A DNA stretch of 64,000 nucleotides from Anisakis pegreffii (lineage: Eukaryota > Nematoda > Chromadorea > Rhabditida > Anisakidae). Shown here piece by piece: positions 1 to 11,483 of the stretch. The notes beneath the pieces are model-generated. The model was not told where the DNA came from. It saw only the letters and a list, made by a program, of their open reading frames with translations, and searched no databases. Positions within the stretch are counted from its first letter, which is position 1. Every line of letters begins with the position of its first letter. Location of the stretch: assembly GCA_035041965.1 (NCBI GenBank), contig JAPYMA010000431.1, forward strand, positions 1-64,000, in the 5' to 3' direction. The position numbers and the translations under genes are program-made.

Positions 1-722
1 TCGAAAGTTCTGTTAATGATTCCTTCCAGAATTTCCGATTTTAAAATTACATGGAATCTTTCTTACCGGATTTAAAATTTCCATACAATCTTACTATCTA
101 AACTTTCTTTCGAAAACTTTCTCAATGATTCGTTCCACAATTTCTGATTTTCAAATAGCATGGAATCTTTCTTTCCGGGTCCAAAATTTCCACGAAATCT
201 TACTATCAGAACATTGTTTCGAAAACTTTCATAAATCCTTCTTTCGAAAGTTCTGTTAATGATTCCTTCCAGAATTTCCGATTTTAAAATTACATGGAAT
301 CTTTCTTACCGGATTTAAAATTTCCATACAATCTTACTATCTAAACTTTCTTTCGAAAACTTTCTCAATGATTCCTTCCACATTTTCTGATTTTCAAATT
401 GCATGGAATCCTTCCTTCCGGATCGTAAACTTCCACCACTTCTTACTATCGAAGCTTCGTTTCGAAAACATTCAAAAATCTTTCTTTCGAAAACTTTCTC
501 AATAATTCTTTCCACAACTTCTGATTCTTAATTGCATGGAATCCTTCTTTCCGCAACTAAATTTCCATAGAATCTTACAATCAAAACTTTCTTACGAAAA
601 CTTTCTCAATGATTCTTTCCACAAATTCTGGTTCTCGAATTGCATGGAATCTTTTTTTCCGGAACTAAAATTTCCATAAAACCTTACTGTCAACTTTCTC
701 AATGATTCTTTCCACAAATTTT
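1..722. repeat. Satellite-like tandem repeat with higher-order structure
   Basis: The block is built from about 109-bp monomers whose landmark TCGAAA occurs at 1, 110, 219, 244, 353, 462 and 487. Two monomers plus a 25-bp spacer form a 243-bp higher-order unit, so 1-130 recurs almost unchanged from 244. The last copies, after about 590, are more diverged, and the array fades near 722. It begins at the window edge and so probably continues to the left. The only open frame inside is repeat-derived and is not called. Confidence 0.9.
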
Positions 723-2102
723 TATGGGTATTCGAGAACGATTCATATAGCAGTACATTTCAGTTTGACGTCATTTCCGAAAGTTGATAGTCACATTGTG
801 AACTTCAACTCTGAATTTTTAATTTTTTCAAAATTCAAATGATATTATTTATGCGATGCATTTCTTTCGTAAGAAATCGAAATTTCCGAAACGTTAATAC
901 TGAGAGAAATTACACTTGAAGCATTGCAAATAAGTGTTTGAGAATCAAGAATTTCATATTCACGTGGAAGTGTACTTTTATTAACTTAGAATCGAGGTGA
1001 GGAGATGTCTCAGCATAGAAAATGCAGTATGCCGTTGCGGCACGATCATTGGCATCATTATATGAAATATTCATTTGAATTTGAATAATTTGTTTTCTTG
1101 GATTTGTTCAATAATTTGTTGTTTTAACTCCTTTTTGATTGATAATAAACATATTGGTTCGAAAAAATGTGTTTGAACATGTCCCGCATCGATATTACAA
1201 AAATGGTTCGATCTCAGGATCAATAATCGATCCCGAGATTAAATCCCGATCCCGTGATTGAAAAAACGTCGGAATTTTGCAAACCCTACTAGTCCCATGG
1301 ATTAGTTCGGCCAATTGAAATGGCAATCAACACTAATGCGACAGACAACAGCGACAGCGCTTTCAGGCCGTCATTATTACTTGCCCGTTAGGCACTTCAG
1401 CTGACTGAGGACAATAAATTGACAGATAGCAGTGACAGTGCCTTCAAGCCATCATTATGAAATTTGTTACTTTTTCACCCTGAAATTTGGTACTACATAA
1501 ATGTGTCCTTCATTTTTGCCCAACATTTTCTACTTTAAGACCAGTCAATTTTTTTATAATGGACGTATCTCAGAATATGATAGTTCATATGATAGAGAAT
1601 TTTATTCTATACAAAATGTTCACAACTTCTCCAATCAGTCCGCAATTCATCACCCCTCAAAACGGTCCTTTTCTGATATACCAGCGGTATAAATAAATGT
1701 TTAACGTCGTTCAAGTATATCATCTGCTCTACTCACTGTTTTCTGTTTGTCTCACTTCCGCGGGATACTTCTTTCAATGTCGTTCTAGTCTCTCACTTGC
1801 TCTAATGGTTGTTCCCTGCTTATCTCTCCTCGCGCGACGCGGTCGTGACTCCGCCCTCCTTCTGTCGACACGCGCATATGGCGAAGTGCGTACGCACCGA
1901 AGAAGGTTGCACGATTTAACCTTATCGAACGAGTTTTTAGTAGTTTTTTCAAGTTTACTTTACCTTTACTTCAGTGATTCTGCATTCCGTTATCCAGGAG
2001 AAGTCTAATAATGAGATTTAAAATGTGCTCGTGTGTTGTTTGCCGGAGTGCTTGTGTGCCAATGTGCTGCTGCCGCGTAAAGCCGATATGTTCATGAAAA
2101 AT

Positions 2103-2447
2103 TCATCTTGTGACGGCCAAGATTCTGTGCTCAGCCTGACTAATCCACTGGATTCTCGCTCGTAGCTCGTCTGGGTTGTTGTCAAACTTGAGTAGAAGCT
2201 TGAACGTAATTCTGAACCATTCGTAGAAGTACACTTCGTCTGTGTAATCGTTTTTTAATGATCGTTTCACGCTTAAATGAAAGAATGCCTCATCGTTGGT
2301 TCCGATGTTTCTTTTTGATGGAATCATTGTTCTCTCAATACAACAAATGTCGAGTAAAAAGCTGTTTTCCAAAAAATTGATGGCAGCTATAAAACTGTCA
2401 ACAGTTGTTTTCGAAATATTCAAGTAACAATAATTCGTGGTGTCTTT
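2103..2447 (-). CDS. Possible terminal coding exon, unknown product
   Basis: An open frame of about 113 codons runs on the minus strand to a stop at 2103. It has no good in-frame ATG near its 5' end; an AG at about 2446 could act as a splice acceptor. The translation is mixed alpha-helical and charged, with an aromatic-rich segment (YFYEWFRITF). I recognise no family. It overlaps the 5' flank of the plus-strand BORCS6 gene, so it may be a last exon of an undetected gene or a chance frame. Confidence 0.22.
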   Translation of the reverse strand, partial: KDTTNYCYLNISKTTVDSFIAAINFLENSFLLDICCIERTMIPSKRNIGTNDEAFFHLSVKRSLKNDYTDEVYFYEWFRITFKLLLKFDNNPDELRARIQWISQAEHRILAVTR

Positions 2448-2619
2448 AATGATTCATTCTTTGAGATTCTTAATGATTCATTCAATACGAGACTTGAGCG
2501 AGAAGATCCGTGATATCATTAAAACTTAAATGACCGTCCAGCTTGATGCTGTTGAGCACTAGTTGTTAAATTGATGAAATTTTCAAAAAGTCCTTTTCCT
2601 TCCTTAACCAATAACGTGA

Positions 2620-2631
2620 GTTTCTTTACAG
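2620..2631 (+). promoter_or_regulatory. Probable trans-splice acceptor of BORCS6
   Basis: A pyrimidine-rich TTTCTTTACAG abuts the ATG at 2632. No partner donor at a sensible distance was seen, so spliced-leader addition is the simplest reading. A 5' UTR intron is the alternative. Confidence 0.55.
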
Positions 2632-3609
2632 ATGTCATCGGACCAAGCACAGACTGACTGTGATAAAGATGATATTCCAAGTGCTGTGACTAATCAAACG
2701 GATAAGCCAGTGGTCAAGAGACGTTCTCGTAATATGCCTTTGCATATTATCACGTCAATACCTTCGAAACCGTCATCTAATAGTGCGGTTGAAGACCCGA
2801 AAAGCATTCCATCAACTTCTCAGATGGCATCAGCAACCACATATGATGCAGCCACTCAGCATACGTTTGTTGTGAGTGATTTGGAAAGACGCATACGCGA
2901 CAGTGCACGCTTGAATAGTAGCACGTCAACACCAGTGTCTGAATCCAGCAACTGTAGTAATTCGCTAACGGGTAGCAGTTTGACGTTGACACCGGACCCG
3001 CTGATCATATCAAGTTTGGAGAGTTCAGCACGGACAATCGCGGCCAATTTAGACGTTTTACTGAGGGATTTACGTGGATCTCTACATGGTATGAGCGATC
3101 TGACGGTTGAGGCGTCTGAATGTTATGCCGATTCCATATCGTCAACGTGTGATTCCGTCGATGCGGTCATTAAGAATACTTATTCGATGCTAGCAAAGGT
3201 ATCTTTTTCTAAAATTTCTCTTTTCATCATTAGAGTTTTTATTTCCGTTCACTTTGAAACGGTTTCAAATTTTTGTTTCTAAGATCTTTAATTCATTTCA
3301 TTCTAAGTTTTCGCTGTAATTTCATGAAAAGTGATGCATGATAGCGAGTTTGATTTGATGGATTTTTTCTTTACTTCGGCTTACTTCATTCGTTTGACAT
3401 AATCAATTAATTGTAAAACTGTATCTGTATTTGTGATGGTTGGGTTGATAATAATAACGAGTAATAATAATTTTATGATGACGTTGGATTTCCAGATAGA
3501 AGAGTTGAATGAAGCGATGGTTGGCGTCAAACGTCTTGCGCATCAAGTCAAGGAAATCAAACGTGTTGTAGATATTTTTGAATCTCATTTTATTCTTCAT
3601 CCGCTTTAA
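2632..3609 (+). CDS. BORCS6: BORC complex subunit 6 (lyspersin-like)
   Basis: Two exons, 2632-3198 and 3496-3609 (phase 0 junction), encode 226 aa. The N-terminal 110 residues are Ser/Thr-rich and look disordered. The C-terminal part carries the BORCS6 signature: ANLDVLLRDLRGSLHGMSDL near residue 136, followed by the aspartate-rich helix around SVDAVIKNTYSMLAK, then HQVKEIKRVVDIFE at the end. Human BORCS6 has nearly the same order of motifs but a longer N-terminus. In animals the BORC complex sits on the lysosome surface and recruits ARL8, which couples lysosomes to kinesin for outward movement and, in neurons, transports synaptic vesicle precursors. The start follows a trans-splice-type acceptor directly. 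It converges with PPT1 downstream. Identification rests on remembered family sequence. Confidence 0.88.
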
Positions 3610-4261
3610 TCGTTCAATCTGTGTTGATTCCATGAAATGGACATCTTTTTTTCATGCAATTAATTTGTTTCGCATTTCCACTCATTTTAAGAATTTCGTT
3701 CTCTCGTTTGTCACTTATTTTAGACATTCATTTGCATATTGGCTAAATTTTTTCGTCTTCCCATTATTAGTATCAATGTTTGTTCCAATAGTTTAGTCAG
3801 ACTATAGGTTCTATGAAATTGATCAGACATTGATTATAGAGATTCAATTGAGATTCGCAATTATTTGGTTCAAGTTGTATATTATTTGTTTCATTGTGAT
3901 ATACTATAAGTTGTGGTTGTGATTTGTATTTTCATTTATTCTAATCGAACTATAAAACCTCATTCATCTGTTCCCTTCCTATCACCGATTGGAAAGCGAC
4001 TGTGAAGGTCCACATTTATATAAATTGTCCGAAGTGGCAGTGCCGGCTCACTTGAACGTTTTATTTGCGGGGTGAAGGAAAGAGAGAATAACAGAATATT
4101 AGCGTGCTAGAATCGTGGAATTTAAAAATCCATACTTCAGGTAGTTGATTCAGAAGTTTTGAAACATGATTAATGCCAAATCTGAATCGGTGAAAATCAC
4201 TGTAAGCTTTTAAAATTCTGTACAATTTGCATTGAACAATGAGAAATGCAAGTGAAAATGT
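3610..4261. other. Convergent intergenic region between BORCS6 and PPT1
   Basis: AT-rich 3' flanks of two convergent genes. A plus-strand open frame (3578-3796) overlaps the BORCS6 stop and is hydrophobic and low in complexity, so it is not called. No other structure was seen. Confidence 0.5.
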
Positions 4262-7239
4262 TTATTTCAAAAATTTATTAATGATTTCATCGATAAAAAC
4301 GGATTCAGGTATTTCGAGATGATCTCCATTCATTGCCAAGAATTGCACTTTACCACTGTCTTTCATCGCTTTCAATCCAATTCTGTCCTGGAAGTTTAAA
4401 AAAACAATACAAAATGCTCATTTTGTACAAAACAAAAGTAATCTCAAGAAAAGATTGATTTTACTCGTCTTTAATGCTTCGATAGTTATTCAGACTGGTT
4501 GAGAGGGTTTAAAGTGATAATATGTCAAATACCTCAGTGAATAGTTTCGATTCCTCCAACGGAATGATGCTCGATGTATCACCATCCTTGTAATATCCAA
4601 ACCACTGAAATTTTTTGTACAATAGTATTGTTAGTAATAATAACTCGAACACGATCCAACAATCCATCAAATAGTGATACTGAATCATTGAAAATTGTTC
4701 AAAGTTCACGAGTAGGTTAAGGTGGTGATAGGTAACAATGGAATTATGATAATAATACACATGCAACAAGAACTTCATCGATATTCGATGCCATTAAGCA
4801 AACAACGCAAATCATTACCTCTGACTCTTTAGGTACAATCATTGAGTCGTTGTTGAATTTGATGAGCACTAAGTTATTCAACTTTTTCAGATTATCCACA
4901 TAAGTTTGGTTAACAGCCTAAAATTCAATACATTACGATTTAACTGAATCTGGAACTGTGCACTAAAGGTTTCCGTCTCAGTCACGGGAGCAAGTTTCGC
5001 TCGAGGCTGATTAATTTAATATTTTCATTGAGCATTCAAGGAGCTTGAAAGCATGCAATGAGTTGAAATAATTTCACATAAAGTATTTAATTTCTACAGA
5101 ATTGTCTAATTGATTAGCTCTGCTCCGAATCGGTTACTCAAACTGACTAGTAATATAGCTGCGAACTTATAAAATCAATAATTATAATCAGTAACATTTT
5201 CGGCATTTATATCAGCCAGAAAGATACTAGCTTCTCGATAGGTAGCCACGTCCGTGGGATCATGCCAGTACTGTGCTTGAACCGAACTGAAATTTCATTG
5301 ACTGTCAACATTCATTTGATCTCATCAAGATCTTTATGCTACGTCTGAATATCTCATTGAAATTTGATAAAATCATCGACTGCTCAATTTCCTTGAGGTT
5401 ATCACTTCAAAATGATTGCTAGTGTTTGCCTTCATAATGAACGCTAAAAAACAGAGGAAACTGTGACCTTCTCTGTACAAAACCAGCATAAGCACCCCAG
5501 TCGAGAAGATGTCTCACGGTATCACAAATCGTCACGTTTCCAGGACAATACGGTAAACCATAAATGCCTTGTTGAGGCCCACCAATCGAAATTAAATTCT
5601 TCATTGGCGGTGTTGAACAACGTTGGGCAAGACCACGTCTTAAAAGCAGCGAAATGGTTGAATACAAGTTTCATTGCATAATCAAATAGAACATAACTAG
5701 TTGATTAAACTGATGAAAAACTAAGGCTGAGAACTTTATTGAACTTAAAGTGGCAGACCATCTTGCAGAAATCTCAGCTAACTATTAAGGGTGAAAGAAA
5801 GTAAGGAGGTGGCAGAATCTTTCACTGAAGATAATTATGTTCGATGTTGGTTGTCTACTGCGGAAAGAATCGCCTGGTAACATGTCATGATCGCTTGCAA
5901 AACAGAGAATGCCTTTAGTGTAAGTGCTAAGCTTGAATTCAAAACAACCGTGGTCATGCATTCGAATAAAAAAACGCATAATACAAATGCTCTCTCATAA
6001 CTTCACTATTAGCAGAAATCAAGCGAAAACTAGAACTTACAGAAATAAGCCTCCTTGAGAGAAACCGATTGCGTTGTAACCATCCTTCAGATGAACATCA
6101 TTAGCGATTTTACTGCACGCCTCATCAATTTCATCATTCAAATTGCCGAAATAACCGTGCAACGTATCCTTTAACAGAGATCAGTAAATATCAAATCTAT
6201 GCTTCGAATGCTTGTTGGTTTATTCACTTCTCAAATTAAAAGTTCGAAAATCGGTCAGCTCAATGAAAAAACTTCAAAGCGCGCTTTGATCGACTGTGAT
6301 GCTATTGATCATCGAACATCGAATGCTAAATGTTGCAGGAAAAAATCGACAGATGTTATTATGTTTTCATATACACTGCAGTTATGACAATTCCTAAAAA
6401 TCTTACTAAAATAATAACTTTTATTGGTTTATGCAATAAAGAGGTATTGAAATTTTGCAAGAATCACATCAAATTATGGAATGAAAGCGATTATCATTCG
6501 GGTGCAATGTGCACACTGAACTGCTTTAACAGGATGATAGTCAACTGAAGGCCGCAGATCATTCGGCAAATATATGATAAAGTTTGTTGAAATGGTAAAA
6601 ATGAAGGCCGCATGGTAAAAATTAATAGAATGAAGAATTAATTAAGAATGTTGTATTGAGTGATGAAGAATTGAAAGCAACACAATGGAATAAAAACGAA
6701 CCGATACAAAGTTATCACCAATCATGAGCGAATGCACATAAATATCCTTAATCTCTCGTTCCAGTAACTTTTTAACCCATCCCAGAGATATTGGATTACA
6801 GCAACTATCGCCTAAAATCAAGCGAAAAAGACAGTCACAACAAAAAAAATCAATACTGGATCGAATGGAAATGCACTGTGGCCAGCAACGTTACGAACGT
6901 TTGATAGCCTAGCCAATCCAAGTAATCCATGTAATTAATACTGTAACTAGTGTCGCAGTACAGTTTAACTTATTCAAGAATATTCACAACAAGAAATATC
7001 ACATTTTATTTAGCCTTTTCTGATTGCAACAAAAGAATGTTGCAAAAAGTAATAATGACTAGAGCAATAAATAATCTCAACTCTAGCAACATACCCATTC
7101 CATGCCATAGAACCACTGGTGTTGGAGTTGATTGTTTGGAAATTTTTCGCAAATAATCCTTCACAGAATTCGATTGTGAACCAATTATGACTTGCAAACA
7201 CAATACGGACACGACGAGTATTGTTACGAACAAATGCAT
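4262..7239 (-). CDS. PPT1: Palmitoyl-protein thioesterase 1
   Basis: Eight phase-consistent exons (7095-7239, 6702-6811, 6041-6168, 5468-5638, 5196-5286, 4819-4917, 4533-4604, 4262-4387) encode 313 aa, against 306 in human. The enzyme removes thioester-linked palmitate from proteins being degraded in the lysosome. Visible features are a signal peptide (residues 1-20), the oxyanion-region motif VLWHGMGDSCCNP, the nucleophile elbow GFSQGG with Ser122, Asp239 in NNDS and His295 in NGDHLE, giving the full catalytic triad. AQRCSTPPM and [16 protein letters not shown] are strongly family-like. The start was placed at the methionine that opens the signal peptide; upstream in-frame residues lie before a tandem acceptor at 7279-7296. 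No frame break was seen, so the gene appears intact. Confidence 0.95.
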
Positions 7240-7278
7240 TTTCAATTGATCAAATGAATGCAACCAAGTGAAATTCAA

Positions 7279-7296
7279 CTGAAAACTGAAAAACAA
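7279..7296 (-). promoter_or_regulatory. Tandem trans-splice-type acceptors of PPT1
   Basis: On the minus strand two consecutive TTTTCAG-type acceptors lie about 45 nt upstream of the PPT1 start. Either could receive a spliced leader. Confidence 0.45.
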
Positions 7297-7299
7297 TCT

Positions 7300-8486
7300 T
7301 AAATTTTCTCTGCAAATTCAACTGAGCTTTTGAAAGAATCAGCCGATTGAAACGATGATAATGGTTTATCAGTGATAGTGTTTACATAAAGTTCGCCTAT
7401 AAGCTGCAACCATGCAACAAGAAAGTAAAGAGAAGTAAGCTACTTCCCAGCTTATTCACTCCCATAAAACACTCTTATTTCGTTGTTGAAATAAACAGCT
7501 GTTGGGTGTAATGAATCAACGATGAACACTCAGCTAAAGTGCACTCATCTCAGCACTTTCTGCAATAGCATGCCAAAAATCCATCGGTTTAGCTAAACAC
7601 TATTTTTGAGCATCAAATTCCCCAAAGGATCGCTTAAATGAGAGAATTTCGTTGAAAACTAAAACTTTGATGATTGAAATTGACTGAAACTGAAAGAGCT
7701 TCTCCAGTTCAGTGGCACTTTCTAAACATTTGATCAATTGAGTTTTTGTCCAATAAGAATTTTGAATAAAATCTCGTTGAATGCACATCATTAAGCAGCG
7801 ACTGAACAGACAGACTAACATTGATGAAGAAAAAACGCACTAAAGCATGATTGAATGAACGTTTATCAGTTTTTTGAGGTCAATGACATTCATCAATGTC
7901 AATCCCTATTGTTAGGCTTGTATCTCTCGAAGAGATTATCCCACATGATAAAGGGAGGATAGAACTGCGGATCTCTCAAGGGAAACACGATAAACACGAT
8001 CTCTTGCTAAAACGTTTTGTTGTCTATATCCCTTCTTTCTTCTTGCAAAATCTTGCCCTAGAAAAGAGCACTATGAGATGTACAACGAAAAAAGAAACTG
8101 AATGGGGCAAAAGAAGAACAAAAACAAATACTCAAAAAAGGCTGTAGCAATAGCAGTCACACATTCACGATACTCTGGATCGGTTGTGGAGACAAATTTT
8201 ATACCACTTGAATCAGGGAGATGCATTCAGAAACCGTCATATCCTCAACATAAACTTCAAGACGTCTTCCATCAGAGAGAATAGAAATGCTAACGTTGTC
8301 GGTCACACCTTATCGTACTGGCACAATGGCCGTATTGTGAAAAAATCGGACTTGAGTCCCTGTTTGGATTATGCGATGCATGTGTACTCTAAAGGGGCTT
8401 ATTTTTGTTCGCTTTTTTAATATCACAGATGACATATTGAGAAACTGATTGTGATCTTAACACAACCACTCGGTAGACACCGTAAG
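7300..8486. other. Intergenic stretch upstream of PPT1
   Basis: No gene was recognised. Short open frames on both strands (for example 7896-8147 plus) have no domain signal or supporting splice sites. Confidence 0.45.
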
Positions 8487-8487
8487 G

Positions 8488-8562
8488 TCTCCGCGATAGC
8501 TCAGAGGTAGAATCCCAACCGGTTATGGGTATGTCGCAGCTTCGATTTCCGTTACGCCGGGG
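8488..8562 (+). ncRNA. tRNA-like remnant or tRNA-derived SINE head
   Basis: An excellent RNA polymerase III A box (TAGCTCAGAGGTAGA, about 8497-8511) is followed about 30 nt later by a B-box-like GCAGCTTCGATTTCC. The arms do not fold into a sound cloverleaf: the acceptor ends pair only partly, the D stem is broken, and the anticodon stem CCCA/TGGG encloses an 8-base loop. It is more likely a decayed tRNA or the promoter head of a SINE than a working tRNA. Confidence 0.45.
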
Positions 8563-8823
8563 AAAGTATTGCTTGAAACCCAGTGGTGTACCAATATCAT
8601 TAATCTTGCATGTGTTACACTCCAAGAGCATCGAAATCCAATTTTTTGAGGCAAATTCATAAATGGGTTCCCTGCGTTCATTTTCAAAATTTCAATTGTA
8701 TGCTTGAATGTAGTATTGTTTACGGTCATTTGTTTGAAACGAAGTGCGAAGAACTGAAGAGAGAATATTTATTCAGCAGTCATCCTATGCACCTTCAGGA
8801 ACGTTCAAAATATTTTGAATGAA

Positions 8824-9295
8824 TCACTCGCGAACTGTCCAGCTGCTAAATGCTATAGGTTGAAGATTTTCGTTATTTTGGTTTTCTTGAGTGCCATCAG
8901 CTACGATCTTAACGTGTGCTCCCGAACCACTCGCTGATGCCGTTCCGCCAAAGCTTCCGGCCTGGGAAACGCTGCTTCTGGCCTGGGAAACGCTGCTTCT
9001 GACCTCAGAAACGCTGTTTCCGGCCTGAGAAACGCTGAATCCACTTCCTGACCAACCGCCGTTTGATGGGCTCGACTCGGCATCTGCAAGAACCGTTCAA
9101 CAATTCATATTTCCAAAAGACACTGCAAGGAGGAAGATTGCATCACATTTTATATCAGGCTGCACTGTGTCATCAGGTTCCATTGTCACTGCGCTCGTAA
9201 ATGAAATCAATAGCGAACTTCGATTCAATAACTCTTGAAAACTCACAGGCGATGACAGATACCAGCACCACGACGAAGACAGTCGATGATTTCAT
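8824..9295 (-). CDS. Small secreted Gly/Ser-rich protein with heptad repeats
   Basis: Two exons, 9247-9295 and 8824-9083, join in phase 1 (T|GTGAGT to TTGCAG|AT) to give 102 aa. Exon 1 is a textbook signal peptide (MKSSTVFVVVLVSVIA) with a likely cleavage site at AYA just after the junction. The mature protein contains four near-identical 7-residue units (SVSQAGN, SVSEVRS, SVSQARS, SVSQAGS), then a Gly/Ser/Ala stretch and a polar tail rich in Asn and Gln. The DNA shows the same four-copy 21-bp repeat at 8960-9040. There are no cysteines. A second minus frame through exon 2 is also open, but only this one matches the splice phase and the signal peptide. No family was recognised; a secreted, cuticle or excretory protein is an inference. 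Confidence 0.7.
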
Positions 9296-9350
9296 TTGCG
9301 AGGTGATTTCAGCTGCAGTAGGTGAACTGGTTAGTGGATGTCAGTGTCGA

Positions 9351-9361
9351 ATTTATATACA
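9351..9361 (-). promoter_or_regulatory. TATA box of the small secreted protein gene
   Basis: GTATATAAA on the minus strand lies about 57 nt upstream of the ATG at 9295. That leaves room for a normal start site and a short leader, which suggests an abundantly transcribed small gene. Confidence 0.5.
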
Positions 9362-9399
9362 CAACCCACTGACTTTTTTCAGCGATTGAGACGAAAGCC

Positions 9400-10490
9400 G
9401 AAAAATGATTTCAAATTATTAAGACACTCATTCTTTTGTGCGATCTAGCGTGTTCAAATTGAACCGCACCGTCTTTCGAGACTTGAAATAATTTGTATGC
9501 GTTATTATACTGACACCTTATTGTTGGAACAAATGATATTATTTGAGGAATGAGAAATAATGATATTCAATAGAATGTGACAGTACAAAAAGTGCTTTCA
9601 ATAGACGTTCAACATTCTGGAAGTGCCCAATTGATGAGCATGCAAATGGAGTCATCAAATTCTTTACTTCAGAACATTCCACATAACATCAAAACTATTG
9701 TACTGGCTTCGACTTTTTTGCACCTATATTACAATCCAACTGAAGGTTGTGCAGTATGGATTCATTTCCGCTAGTATTAGCATGCATTTCACTTCTACCA
9801 AACAACAGGTCAATACTATCCAGTAGGGTTTCTTTCGGTGAGCATAAGTAAATTGATTGTAACCTCTCTTTATGGATAACGAATGGGTTACTGAAGCTAT
9901 GTCATTGCGGAGGGTGATTCTGGTCGGATTCGTTTATTCGATTCTTTAATTTATTTTTTAGTTTGATCGTGATTAATTCATACGGTAGTTCATATGATTA
10001 AGGTGACTTTAAAAAAATCAGGAACATTTGAGGTTTCATTGGCGTAAGGCAGCGATTCGAAAGGATAAAAATGCATAATGCACTAAAAGGCCAAAAGTTA
10101 AGCGGACTGATATGCAAACGTGATGGCGACATGAAAAGGTACTTAAAAAGAACAAAAAATATGAAAAATTTTATCAAATTAAAGAAATCACTAATTGTAA
10201 GATGACATTAAACAGATTTAGTTCAGAAGATTGTGACAAACAAAGTTTTTTTACTGTTTAAACATTTCGTCACGCGATTAGATTTCTATGATGCATCCAT
10301 GGAAATGGGTGATATTATATTTCATCAAATTTGCGGCCATTTTACTCACGACTCATCAGAAGCACTCATGCATAGGTGATTCAGGCGACATTTTGACTGC
10401 ACTCCTTATGGGTAGTGAGAAGTTCAGTTTGAATTAGATGGGGATAATTTTTGAGTGATGATAAAACTTCTCCCTTAACAGAGGAGTCTG
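9400..10490. other. Intergenic stretch, no gene recognised
   Basis: AT-rich sequence with only short unsupported open frames, such as one at 9577-9774 on the plus strand. No RNA gene signal was seen. Confidence 0.45.
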
Positions 10491-10499
10491 AGAATGCAA

Positions 10500-10765
10500 A
10501 GATTCATTGACAGAGCGATAGAGGACCGGAAAAATCCTTCTTGAATAAGTGGTTAATTGCAAATACCGCATATCCTCTTCTGCGATTTAATTTCAGAGCG
10601 AATGTTCAAAATTATCTCATTTTACTTTCCACTATATTGAAATACAAACTTTCGTCGCAGGCGATTTTTGCACTCAAATCATCATTTTTATTCGTGTGCA
10701 AAGATTCCCCGACAATGAAAAGGATCCAGTTGCAACTCCTTGACAACATCGTCTTAAACCACTCA
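10500..10765 (+). repeat. Dispersed repeat, left arm of an inverted pair
   Basis: This segment matches, in reverse orientation, 15248-15512. Shared landmarks include GGAAAAATCC near its start, AATTGCAAAT, and GTTGCAACTCC followed by GTCT(T/C)AAACCACT near its end. The open frames of the two copies (10541-10801 plus and 15288-15470 minus) give related peptides but drift out of frame, so the repeat is probably non-coding or a decayed element. Confidence 0.7.
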
Positions 10766-10769
10766 TGTG

Positions 10770-11340
10770 GATCTGAAAGAGTTTATCCGGTGACGATGTG
10801 ACTTCCCCATTTTCGTTGAAGTCAGCAGAAATAATGCAGCGGGCATAGGATTGTCTGATATCACGAAACAGTTATATGAAGTACACAGTTTGATCGTTTT
10901 TTGTTCATGATCATCTTCATATATGTTTTTCACTGTGGGTTACAGAAATTGGTCGATGTCGCCGTACCAATTGATCACTGTCGATCAGCCAGTGATTGCC
11001 TCATCACTATATTTTGATATTTTCAGTCGTCATTCATTTGTTGTCAATACGATGTTTTCGTGCGGCAGTTGGTATGTTGTGTTACTGCGCATGTACATTA
11101 TCATCACTCTCGACGACATTACATTTCGATGCATTTGGTAAAGTTTATTTGAAATTATATTATCAATATTTATGGATAATTTTTTCGTATTTTCATGCTA
11201 TACCTCTAGAACGGTGTTCTCGAAATATGTTCACCATTTGGGCATCGCACATTGCTGGCTGCTGTTGTTTGACAAATGATGCCACTTTACTTCGAATAAT
11301 TCAGTGATTGTTCATTGTTATTCAATCTTTTTTCTTACAG
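10770..11340. other. Region upstream of the isolated exon
   Basis: Two overlapping plus-strand open frames (10923-11141, 10996-11307) are hydrophobic, with no signal of a known domain. They could hold unrecognised exons of the gene ending at 11483, but no phase-compatible donor was convincing. Confidence 0.3.
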
Positions 11341-11483
11341 AGCAACTGGAGTCAAGCATCAGACCAACTGCAGTTCTGAAAAGGGCGAAGAAATTTGAGG
11401 TCATGAAGACGAAGGCACAGATCAGTGCGAAGAAACAAACTAAGCAGCAGCAGCAGTATTATTGGCAACACGATCGTTATTAA
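11341..11483 (+). CDS. Isolated terminal coding exon, Lys/Gln-rich C-terminus
   Basis: A strong acceptor (TTTTTTCTTACAG) precedes an open frame of 46 codons to a TAA at 11481. The translation is basic: a KRAKKFEVMKTKAQ helix, then a CAG-encoded glutamine run and a YYW-containing tail ending in DRY. The exon enters with 2 nt, so the preceding exon must end in phase 1, and I could not find it. The composition suggests a nuclear or RNA/DNA-associated protein tail, but no family is recognised. Partial gene. Confidence 0.4.

Larger units (their letters stand above)
723..2631. other. Intergenic stretch upstream of BORCS6
   Basis: No convincing gene was found. It contains an imperfect 45-bp direct duplication (about 1335-1379 and 1413-1460), a cluster of GATCCCG-like words near 1200-1260, and a locally GC-rich segment at 1800-1910 that could be promoter or 5' flank. 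A possible minus-strand exon at 2103-2447 is listed separately. Confidence 0.5.

Noticed and set aside
1697..2008. 103-codon plus-strand frame in a GC-richer segment
   Set aside because: No splice or family support; the composition is explained by local GC content.
8901..9089. Alternative minus frame giving AFPRPEA-type repeats
   Set aside because: It fits neither the signal-peptide exon phase nor the stop position; it is the same 21-bp repeat read in another frame.
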